The notes under the pieces were generated by a model. It saw nothing but the letters and a program-made list of their open reading frames with translations. It searched no databases and had not been told where the DNA came from. From NCBI GenBank assembly GCA_012515635.1, contig JAAYXZ010000083.1, forward strand, positions 1-5,832: 5,832 bases of DNA, given 5' to 3'. The translations under genes and the position numbers were made by a program. Position 1 is the first letter of the stretch; every line of letters starts with the position of its first letter. This stretch comes from Elusimicrobiota bacterium. GTDB lineage: Bacteria; Ratteibacteria; UBA8468; B48-G9; JAFGKM01. Positions 1-5,299 of this stretch are shown here, piece by piece.

Positions 1-1362
1 GCTTTCTTTTCTTTGGTTCCTTTGATATTTGCAGGAAAAGAGAACGACGGTAAAAACTTTTTTTTCGGGCTTATAGCAGGACTTATCTTTTATTCCGCAT
101 CTTTTTTATGGTTGAGCCAATTAGCGGGGCCCCTCTACCTTTTTCTTGCTTTATATCTCTCTCTTTACTGGGGTGTTTTTTTATATCTGGTCTTTGCTTT
201 ACCTGAAAAAAACAGAATATTCATTGCAGGGTCTTTATGGTTCCTCTTAGAAATCATAACTTCTCACCTTTTAACGGGCTTCCCGTGGCTCTCTATGGGG
301 CTATCTCAGTGGAACTGCCCCTATATACTCAAGATGTCTTCTTTTATCGGTATTTTTGGGCTTTCCTTTCTTGTTATAACAGGAAACTTCACATTGTTTT
401 ATTCGTTCAGAAAAACAAAGATTCTTTCATGGTTTTTCTCTGTATTATGTTTTATTGCTCTTGTCTTCTCCCCCTTATTTACTATTCCTGTATCCAACAA
501 CCATAAAAACTATTTAAATGTATTGATTATTCAGCCGAACATAAACTCTTCAATAAATACTAACTATTCCCATAACATTGAAAAAATAAAGAATCTTACA
601 TCTGAAGAGTTAAAGAAAAACAAAACGGATATAGTCATCTGGCCGGAAGGGGCATACCCCGACACCATAACACAAAACCCCGAACTCCTTGACGATTTAC
701 AAACATTCACAAAAAAACATAGCGTAGGTCTTATTCTTGGCTCTTTTACAGGGAATGACAAGATATACAACTCAGCGCTACTAATAGAAGGAGAAAGGAT
801 ACAAACACATAACAAAACACATCTTGCCCCTTATGGAGAATTTATACCCGGCGGAAGATTAAAAATAATAAGCAGTTTATTTGAAAAACTCGCAGGTTAT
901 ATACCTTATATAGAACAAAGCAGTGAATTAACCCCGTTCTCATTCAAAGACATCAATTTAGGCGTCCTTATTTGCTTTGAAAACATTTTCCCTGAGATTA
1001 CTAATTCACTTATAGAAAAAGAGACGGGGATATTCATAGTTATCACCAACGATTCTTGGTTCGGATACTCTGCTGGCCCATACCAACATTTTGCGCATAA
1101 CAGCATTCGCGCGGTAGAGACAGGAAGATACTTCATTATAAGCGCTCTCTCTGGTATCAGCGGTATTGTAGCCCCTGATGGAACCGTTAAAGCCATAGTA
1201 AAAGACAACGGGGAGAGTTTATATGTGAACGGCTCGGTGTTTTATGCTGTTCCTGTATTGCAGAACAAAACAATCTATACTATAACAGGCGATATTCCAA
1301 TGTTTCTTTTATCTGTTTTATTTATAGGAGCGGCAATATGCAGGACAAGACAAAAGAAATAG
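1..1362 (+). CDS. lnt: Apolipoprotein N-acyltransferase, 5' end cut by window
   Basis: Inner-membrane enzyme that moves an acyl chain from a phospholipid to the N-terminal cysteine of diacylated lipoproteins, the last step of lipoprotein maturation. The frame is open from base 1, so the real start lies upstream; 453 codons are visible against about 500 in the family, so roughly 45 N-terminal residues are missing. The TTG at 13 is not needed as a start. Numbering from that TTG, several hydrophobic segments fill residues 15-157, a nitrilase-like periplasmic domain covers about 168-415, and a final membrane helix lies at about 427-443 before a basic tail. Active-site residues are all visible: Glu212 in WPEGAYPD, Lys268 in NKTHLAPYGE, Glu276, and Cys321 in ICFEN with Glu323. 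The spacings Lys-Glu (8) and Cys-Glu (2) match E. coli Lnt, and TNDSWFG (345-351) is also conserved. Its end overlaps rnc by 25 bp in another frame, so the two are probably cotranscribed. Presence of Lnt implies a diderm cell. Confidence 0.96.
   Translation, partial: AFFSLVPLIFAGKENDGKNFFFGLIAGLIFYSASFLWLSQLAGPLYLFLALYLSLYWGVFLYLVFALPEKNRIFIAGSLWFLLEIITSHLLTGFPWLSMGLSQWNCPYILKMSSFIGIFGLSFLVITGNFTLFYSFRKTKILSWFFSVLCFIALVFSPLFTIPVSNNHKNYLNVLIIQPNINSSINTNYSHNIEKIKNLTSEELKKNKTDIVIWPEGAYPDTITQNPELLDDLQTFTKKHSVGLILGSFTGNDKIYNSALLIEGERIQTHNKTHLAPYGEFIPGGRLKIISSLFEKLAGYIPYIEQSSELTPFSFKDINLGVLICFENIFPEITNSLIEKETGIFIVITNDSWFGYSAGPYQHFAHNSIRAVETGRYFIISALSGISGIVAPDGTVKAIVKDNGESLYVNGSVFYAVPVLQNKTIYTITGDIPMFLLSVLFIGAAICRTRQKK
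1326..1330 (+). promoter_or_regulatory. Ribosome binding site of rnc
   Basis: AGGAG lies 7 bases before the ATG at 1338, inside the lnt coding region. It supports this ATG as the true rnc start and hence a real 25 bp overlap with lnt. Confidence 0.75.
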
Positions 1363-1979
1363 AGTCCATAATCGGACACAAATTTAAAAGAAAGAAATTC
1401 ATTGAAGAGGCGCTTACTCACCCTTCCTGTGATAACGGCATCTCTTATGAGCGGCTTGAGTTTTTGGGAGACATTGTGCTTGACGTAATTGTAGGAATAT
1501 CTCTCTTTAAAGAATATCCGTCTGCCCCTGAATCGTTTTTAACTGACCTGAAATCCGCATATGTGAACCGCAAGTATCTACAAAAAGTGGGGGAAGATAT
1601 GAACCTCCAAAAATTCATTCTCTACAAAAACTATGAGATACCTCATCTGGACAATTTTATTGAAGCTATTATTGGGGCAATATATCTTGACAGCGGATGG
1701 AAAAAAACAGGGATATTTGTGAAAAACTTTATTTTAAACAAAAAAATACAGCCAATGCAAAACCATAAAAACACCCTTGCTTCCATAGCAAGAAAACAGT
1801 TTAAAACAGAACCAATCTATGAGATAGTATCAGAGAAGGGTCCGCCTCATAAAAAAACATATCAGGTAAAAGTGAAGGTTCCCGGCAGGAGATATGTAGG
1901 GAAGGGGAGTGCAGGCAACAAGAAAGATGCTGAAATGTCTGCAGCAGAAGAATTGATAAGAAAACTGCGCCGCAAATAA
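1338..1979 (+). CDS. rnc: Ribonuclease III, with an atypical metal site
   Basis: Double-strand-specific endoribonuclease that processes rRNA precursors and structured or antisense RNAs; acts as a homodimer in the cytoplasm. It has 213 residues, slightly short for the family (about 225). The catalytic domain spans about 1-135, with THPS at 27-30 and the signature YERLEFLGD at 37-45; Glu38, Glu41, Asp45 and Glu65 fall at the same numbers as in E. coli. A dsRNA-binding domain follows at about 143-212, ending in a GKGSAGNKKDAE-type loop and a helix rich in Ala and Glu. Oddity: in the second metal-binding segment, LDNFIEA at 104-110, the usual Asp three residues before the catalytic Glu109 is Asn106, with an Asp displaced to 105. 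The loop before it is about 8 residues shorter than in E. coli and lacks the usual GGRxRxS-like stretch. Family assignment is secure; full activity is less so. It is probably translated from the lnt transcript. Confidence 0.96.
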   Translation: MQDKTKEIESIIGHKFKRKKFIEEALTHPSCDNGISYERLEFLGDIVLDVIVGISLFKEYPSAPESFLTDLKSAYVNRKYLQKVGEDMNLQKFILYKNYEIPHLDNFIEAIIGAIYLDSGWKKTGIFVKNFILNKKIQPMQNHKNTLASIARKQFKTEPIYEIVSEKGPPHKKTYQVKVKVPGRRYVGKGSAGNKKDAEMSAAEELIRKLRRK

Positions 1980-1998
1980 GATGTTATATCTTCCCGCC

Positions 1999-3564
1999 TT
2001 ATTTTTTATGCACGTAATATTGTTCTACCACCCCTGCAATGTTCATTGTTGTCCAGTAAAGAAGCAACCCTGAAGAGAAGTTATAAAACAGGAAAAGAAA
2101 CATTATAGGCATCATGTAGGTCATTGCTTTTTGCGAGGGTTCCTGAGGTGTGAGTCTCTGCTGATAGAAAGATGCCGCAGCCATTATTATCGGTAAAAGG
2201 TTTATAGGAAACCCGGATATTCTTACAAGTGTATCAGCGACAGATAAATCCTGTATCCAAAGTATAAACGGGGCTCCCCTTAAAAAAACAGAGTTTCTAA
2301 GCGCTATAAAGAATCCGATAAAGATAGGAAACTGTATGAACATCGGCAAACATCCGCCAAATGGGTTTATATTATATTCCTTATACAGGCTCATCAGTTC
2401 TTTTTGCATCTGTTGGGGGTTGTCCTTATATTTTTTCTGGACATCCTGAAGATACGGTCTTAACTTCTGCAACGCTTTCATTGACCTCAAACTCTTCCGG
2501 GTTAAAGGAAAGAAAACCGCTTTTACAATCAGTGTAAGTATTATTATAGCCCATCCCCAATTAGGAATAAGCCTATGAATATAAGAGAGCGCAAGAAAGA
2601 GGAACCTGCCCATAGCCGCAAAAAAACCCGTTCCAAACACCTCTCGCTCCGTTACCTGGCTTTTAGCGGCAAAATAATCTGAAGGACCCGCATAAAAAGA
2701 GAATTTTATACTCTTTGTCTCACCCGCAAGCACTTCAATATCATCATAAGAAAACCCTGTGTTAATAGCAATATTAGTCCCGTTGTTATCTGATAGAACA
2801 GTAATAAAACTTTTCTGAGGCGACTCAGGCCGCATAAAAACCATCCCATATCTCTGTTTCAACGCAATCCATTCAGTATTCGTATAAACAGCGCTTTTCG
2901 TTGACCGCGCAGTATTAATCTTAAAAACCTTTTTGTTGCTCTTTATGATTATTTCAGGAGGAACGAACTCTCTGTCTCTATAACCTTTCCGAACGCCGGA
3001 AGTAAACAAAGTTCCTGTAGATAACGCATAATTTTTAAGAGTATGTGACTCTCTTCCCTTATTAGTAAAATTTATAGCCGTTGTAAAAGTATAATCTTCC
3101 GAAGGTATATCTATTACCTTCTCTATAAGAATATTTTCAGAGATATTTTGAAAATGCAAGGTCTTTTCTTTAATTATAGACGAATATACATTCCCTACCT
3201 CTTCAGGTTTGTCCGCAGAATATGCCAACAATAAATCAGAGCCATCAAAGATATTCAGGGCTGCTTCATTTGCTCTGGTATATTGTTTAATCCCGATATT
3301 TTTTATGGCCCCGCCTGCACTGTTATACTCAATTATGTAGCGGTTATCCTCATATACCTTATCTTCTCCTGTCTTTTTAACGGATATAGGCAGAACAACC
3401 TTTTGTTCAAGAGGAGTATCAGAAATATCTTCTGTTAATACTACGGGCGGCGTCTCTTGACCAATTTGCTTTTGCGGCGCTCTGAATTTTCCAAAGGCAA
3501 AAACTATAAGTAATGAAAGCGCTATAGCTATTACAAGACGAACCTCTTCTCTTATCTTATCCAT
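1999..3564 (-). CDS. yidC: Membrane protein insertase YidC (Oxa1 family)
   Basis: Inserts and folds inner-membrane proteins, alone or with SecYEG. The chosen start gives 521 residues, usual for diderm YidC. It begins MDKIREEV directly before the first membrane helix (about 9-27), as is typical, and has GGAG four bases upstream. In-frame ATGs at 3582 (after an AAGGGGG stretch) and 3594 would add 6 or 10 residues and cannot be excluded. A large periplasmic beta domain fills about 60-305. The conserved insertase core follows: NWGW at 335-338, a cytoplasmic helical hairpin rich in Lys, Gln and Arg (about 355-400), NPFGGCLPMFIQFPIF at about 400-415, and a last helix near 487-508 with the SSGLLLYW motif, ending in a short basic tail. 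At the place where E. coli has the groove Arg366, Lys348 is present; this keeps the positive charge. The start overlaps the yidD stop by 8 bp (ATGGATAA), which suggests translational coupling. It is the last gene of the rpmH-rnpA-yidD-yidC cluster. Confidence 0.96.
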   Translation of the reverse strand: MDKIREEVRLVIAIALSLLIVFAFGKFRAPQKQIGQETPPVVLTEDISDTPLEQKVVLPISVKKTGEDKVYEDNRYIIEYNSAGGAIKNIGIKQYTRANEAALNIFDGSDLLLAYSADKPEEVGNVYSSIIKEKTLHFQNISENILIEKVIDIPSEDYTFTTAINFTNKGRESHTLKNYALSTGTLFTSGVRKGYRDREFVPPEIIIKSNKKVFKINTARSTKSAVYTNTEWIALKQRYGMVFMRPESPQKSFITVLSDNNGTNIAINTGFSYDDIEVLAGETKSIKFSFYAGPSDYFAAKSQVTEREVFGTGFFAAMGRFLFLALSYIHRLIPNWGWAIIILTLIVKAVFFPLTRKSLRSMKALQKLRPYLQDVQKKYKDNPQQMQKELMSLYKEYNINPFGGCLPMFIQFPIFIGFFIALRNSVFLRGAPFILWIQDLSVADTLVRISGFPINLLPIIMAAASFYQQRLTPQEPSQKAMTYMMPIMFLFLFYNFSSGLLLYWTTMNIAGVVEQYYVHKK

Positions 3565-3775
3565 ATTTCTCCACAGGGTCATATCCCCCTTCATTTAAGG
3601 GCTGGCATTTCAATATCCTTTTAATACCAAGCAATATCCCTCTTGCAGGACCGAATGTTTCTATTGCTTCTATCATAAAAGCAGAACAACTGGGATAAAA
3701 CCTGCATCTTTTCCCGATGACAGGTGAAATAACCGATTGATATCCTTTGATAAACCATACTAAACTTTTTCGCAT
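3557..3775 (-). CDS. yidD: Membrane protein insertion efficiency factor YidD
   Basis: Small membrane-associated protein that aids YidC-dependent insertion; its exact mechanism is not settled in the literature. The 72 residues match the family's usual 70-85. Visible hallmarks are a short amphipathic N-terminal helix (LVWFIKGYQSVISP, 5-18), the CRFYPSCS motif at 24-31, GIKRILKCQPL near 50-60 and the closing GGYDPV at 63-68. The ATG lies inside the rnpA end (16 bp overlap) with no clear Shine-Dalgarno sequence, so initiation probably depends on ribosomes finishing rnpA. Its stop overlaps the yidC start by 8 bp. Position between rnpA and yidC is the classic one. Confidence 0.95.
   Translation of the reverse strand: MRKSLVWFIKGYQSVISPVIGKRCRFYPSCSAFMIEAIETFGPARGILLGIKRILKCQPLNEGGYDPVEKYG
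3569..3572 (-). promoter_or_regulatory. Ribosome binding site favouring the internal yidC start
   Basis: On the minus strand GGAG (GGAGAAATATG) stands four bases before the ATG at 3564. Together with the helix-proximal N-terminus this favours that start over the ATGs at 3582 and 3594. The spacing is a little short, and the 3582 ATG also has a purine-rich stretch upstream. Confidence 0.5.
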
Positions 3776-4062
3776 TTTACTTTTTCGGATACTATCTTAA
3801 GTTCTTCTAATAAAACGCTTCTATCACGCGGAGAGATGCTCTTATACAGCACAAACAAAAAATCCCCTTCTTTAAACTCCTTATGCCAAAAGTTCTTGAT
3901 AATTCTTTTGGTATAGTTCCTTCGGAATACATGACCTGCTTTACTGCTTGCAATAAAACCTATTTTATATCTTTGTAAAGGAAGCATATACAACTTGAAG
4001 AACGATGACTTATACTGCCTTTTAGTTTTCCGCAAATACAGTATTTTTTTATTTACTCGCAT
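3760..4062 (-). CDS. rnpA: Ribonuclease P protein component
   Basis: Protein subunit of RNase P; binds the catalytic RNA and the pre-tRNA leader during 5' maturation of tRNAs. It has 100 residues, against 105-120 usually. Alignment by eye to B. subtilis RnpA shows the N-terminal tail about 10 residues shorter, with Ile/Leu in place of the first leader-contacting Phe. FFKLYMLP (21-28), YKIGFIASSKAG (32-43) and the basic helix FRRNYTKRIIKNF (46-58) identify the family. The core RNR motif reads R48-N49-Y50, so the second Arg is replaced by Tyr, and the usual SKK is SSK. An in-frame TAG at 4075-4077 just upstream, with no other start codon between, fixes the ATG at 4062. That ATG overlaps the rpmH end by 10 bp and has no strong ribosome binding site of its own, so translation is probably coupled to rpmH. 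The position between rpmH and yidD strongly supports the call despite the divergence. Confidence 0.93.
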   Translation of the reverse strand: MRVNKKILYLRKTKRQYKSSFFKLYMLPLQRYKIGFIASSKAGHVFRRNYTKRIIKNFWHKEFKEGDFLFVLYKSISPRDRSVLLEELKIVSEKVKCEKV

Positions 4063-4190
4063 GCAAGTCGTTTTCTACCTTTGCTCCTCCTGCTGTTAAT
4101 AATCCTTCTCCCGCTTTTGGTTTTCATTTTAGCAAGGAAACCCATTCTTCTTTTCTTTTTTAGTTTATGTGGTTTATATGTTTGAGACAT
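4053..4190 (-). CDS. rpmH: Large ribosomal subunit protein bL34
   Basis: Small, very basic ribosomal protein of the 50S subunit. The 45-codon frame begins MSQTYKPHKLKKKRRMGFLA and includes the L34 hallmarks: TYxP near the start, KxKRxxGFLAKM at about 12-22, TKSGRRII at 24-31 and KGRKRL at 37-42. The usual family length is 44-47 residues, so it is complete. The start is set by a strong AGGAGG five bases upstream. It is the first gene of the rpmH-rnpA-yidD-yidC cluster and has its own likely promoter just upstream. The last 10 bp overlap the rnpA start. Confidence 0.97.
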   Translation of the reverse strand: MSQTYKPHKLKKKRRMGFLAKMKTKSGRRIINSRRSKGRKRLACE

Positions 4191-4195
4191 ATCTT

Positions 4196-4201
4196 CCTCC
4201 T
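4196..4201 (-). promoter_or_regulatory. Strong ribosome binding site of rpmH
   Basis: Minus-strand AGGAGG, a perfect match to the anti-Shine-Dalgarno core, five bases before the rpmH ATG. It contrasts with the weak or absent sites at rnpA and yidD, as expected for the first gene of a coupled set. Confidence 0.85.
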
Positions 4202-4231
4202 GCTCTAAGTTTTGTTTAACAGTTATTTGTG

Positions 4232-4260
4232 ATTATACTATTTTAAGAAAATATCATCAA
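4232..4260 (-). promoter_or_regulatory. Probable sigma70 promoter of the rpmH operon
   Basis: Minus-strand TTGATG (4260-4255), 17 bp spacer, TATAAT (4237-4232). The -10 hexamer is perfect and the -35 matches four of six consensus bases at the ideal spacing. The -35 lies in the last surE codons and the -10 starts directly after the surE TAG. Transcription would start near 4225, leaving a leader of about 35 nt before rpmH. Supported by sequence only. Confidence 0.72.
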
Positions 4261-5011
4261 ATCTCTTTTTTTGCAGATATGAAATAAAACTATGACTGGT
4301 AAGGTCAAGAAGGAGAGGAGTGATAGAGACATAACCCCGTTTTACGGCCTCCACATCACTCCCTTTTTCGTTATTTACGCGTCTAAACACACCTTTTAAC
4401 CAGTAATACGAATTGCCGCGGGGGTCTTTCCGCTCCTCGTATTCTTCTTTATATCTTGCTTTGCTCTGATATGTGAGATAAGCCCCTTTTATCTTTGAAA
4501 GGGGAACATCGGGAACATTGATATTAATAATAGTATCCGGTGGTATCTCAATCTCTTCCATTTTTTTTATTATACGCATCGTTATCTCTGCCGCTGTTTC
4601 AAAACAATAGTTCTTCTTGCAATCCAAAGATACTGCCAAAGACGGGATTCCCAATACAGCCCCTTCAGCTGCGGCAGAAACAGTCCCTGAATAAAGTAAA
4701 TCCATACCCATATTTGATTGGGGGTTTATACCTGAAACAATCATATCCGGCGTTTTTTCAAGTATTGAACTAACAGCGATTTTCACGCAATCCACAGGAG
4801 TTCCGCTGACAATCCATCCATGCAAATCTTTATCTACCTGTATTTTTTTTATTTTAAGGGGGGAAAAAAGATTGATAGCATCGGCTACCGCACTCTTCTC
4901 CGTTTCAGGAATAACCGCGCTGACATTGTATTGCTTTCGCAAATATCTCCATAAGGTCTTTAACCCGTCGGAGTAGATTCCATCATCATTGGTCAATAGT
5001 ATGTTTTTCAT
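4238..5011 (-). CDS. surE: 5'/3'-nucleotidase SurE
   Basis: Metal-dependent phosphatase acting on nucleoside 5'/3'-monophosphates (and in some bacteria polyphosphate), linked to stationary-phase survival; cytoplasmic. The 257 residues match the usual 245-270. It opens with MKNILLTNDDGIYSDGL, which holds the metal-binding pair Asp9-Asp10. Ser40 follows in PETEKSAV, Asn96 in VSGINPQSNMG (92-102), then YSGTVSAAAEG (107-117) and GIPSLAVSL (121-129). All four family metal ligands (Asp, Asp, Ser, Asn) are present. Start: the ATG at 5011 is the only one that keeps the N-terminal strand; its ribosome binding site is weak (GAG a few bases upstream). It lies 49 bp after tRNA-Ala with no visible terminator between, so read-through from the tRNA promoter is plausible. 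The end of the gene carries the rpmH promoter. Confidence 0.96.
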   Translation of the reverse strand: MKNILLTNDDGIYSDGLKTLWRYLRKQYNVSAVIPETEKSAVADAINLFSPLKIKKIQVDKDLHGWIVSGTPVDCVKIAVSSILEKTPDMIVSGINPQSNMGMDLLYSGTVSAAAEGAVLGIPSLAVSLDCKKNYCFETAAEITMRIIKKMEEIEIPPDTIININVPDVPLSKIKGAYLTYQSKARYKEEYEERKDPRGNSYYWLKGVFRRVNNEKGSDVEAVKRGYVSITPLLLDLTSHSFISYLQKKRFDDIFLK

Positions 5012-5060
5012 TTCTCATAAAATCTCAGATGTTGTTTTTGTTGAATTTATAATTTATTAG

Positions 5061-5132
5061 TGGAGCAGACCGGAGTCGAACCGGCAACCTTCCGCATGCG
5101 AAGCGGACGCTCTCCCATTGAGCCACTGCCCC
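5061..5132 (-). tRNA. tRNA-Ala (anticodon CGC)
   Basis: A full 72 nt cloverleaf folds on the minus strand. Acceptor GGGGCAG pairs with CTGCTCC, D stem GCTC with GAGC, anticodon stem TCCGC with GCGGA, and T stem GCCGG with CCGGT (one G-U). The T loop is TTCGACT, and the anticodon loop TTCGCAT gives anticodon CGC (window 5100-5098), which reads GCG. The G3-U70 pair, the identity mark of alanine tRNAs, and A73 are both present. The 3' CCA is not encoded (ACTAA follows), so it must be added after transcription. No intron and a 5-nt variable loop. Confidence 0.96.
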
Positions 5133-5299
5133 GAAAATATTTACTTTAAAAAAGAAAAAATAACACCTCTAATCTTTTCATTATACTACGGAGAGAGTAT
5201 CTTCGCAATCTATAATCCGCCGATTCACACCTTTTTATCGCTTATATACCAAGAACAGATATCCCCTCTAAAAAACGAAACATATTAAAAGTAGATGTG
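5133..5299. other. Intergenic gap between rnfA and tRNA-Ala
   Basis: These 167 bp contain the tRNA promoter and leader. I find no coding frame with homology I recognise and no strong hairpin plus T-tract that would end rnfA transcription. The stretch is AT-rich. Confidence 0.6.
5180..5208 (-). promoter_or_regulatory. Probable sigma70 promoter of tRNA-Ala
   Basis: Minus-strand TTGCGA (5208-5203), 17 bp spacer, TATAAT (5185-5180). The -10 is perfect and the -35 matches four of six bases. Start of transcription is expected near 5173, about 40 nt before the mature tRNA 5' end, leaving a leader for RNase P to remove. Both promoters in this window have TAG directly before TATAAT. Confidence 0.7.

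Noticed and set aside
906..1208. Minus-strand open frame within lnt
   Set aside because: It is antisense to the conserved nitrilase domain of lnt and has no ribosome binding site or familiar motif that I can see.
1978..1992. Small inverted repeat AAGAT-GTTAT-ATCTT between rnc and yidC as a terminator
   Set aside because: The stem is only 5 bp and mostly A-T, with no T-tract directly after it; the TTATTTTTT lies some bases downstream after CCCGCC.
4540..4773. Plus-strand open frame opposite surE
   Set aside because: It lies wholly antisense to a clear surE and shows no recognisable family; a by-product of the codon content of surE.
5012..5060. AT-rich TATAAA-like stretch between tRNA-Ala and surE as a surE promoter
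   Set aside because: The -10 match is partial and no good -35 falls at the right distance; the -35 would have to lie within the tRNA.
5211..5216. Plus-strand TATAAT in the rnfA-tRNA gap as a promoter
   Set aside because: It would point towards the 3' end of rnfA with no plus-strand gene downstream in the window, and no convincing -35 sits 17 bp before it.
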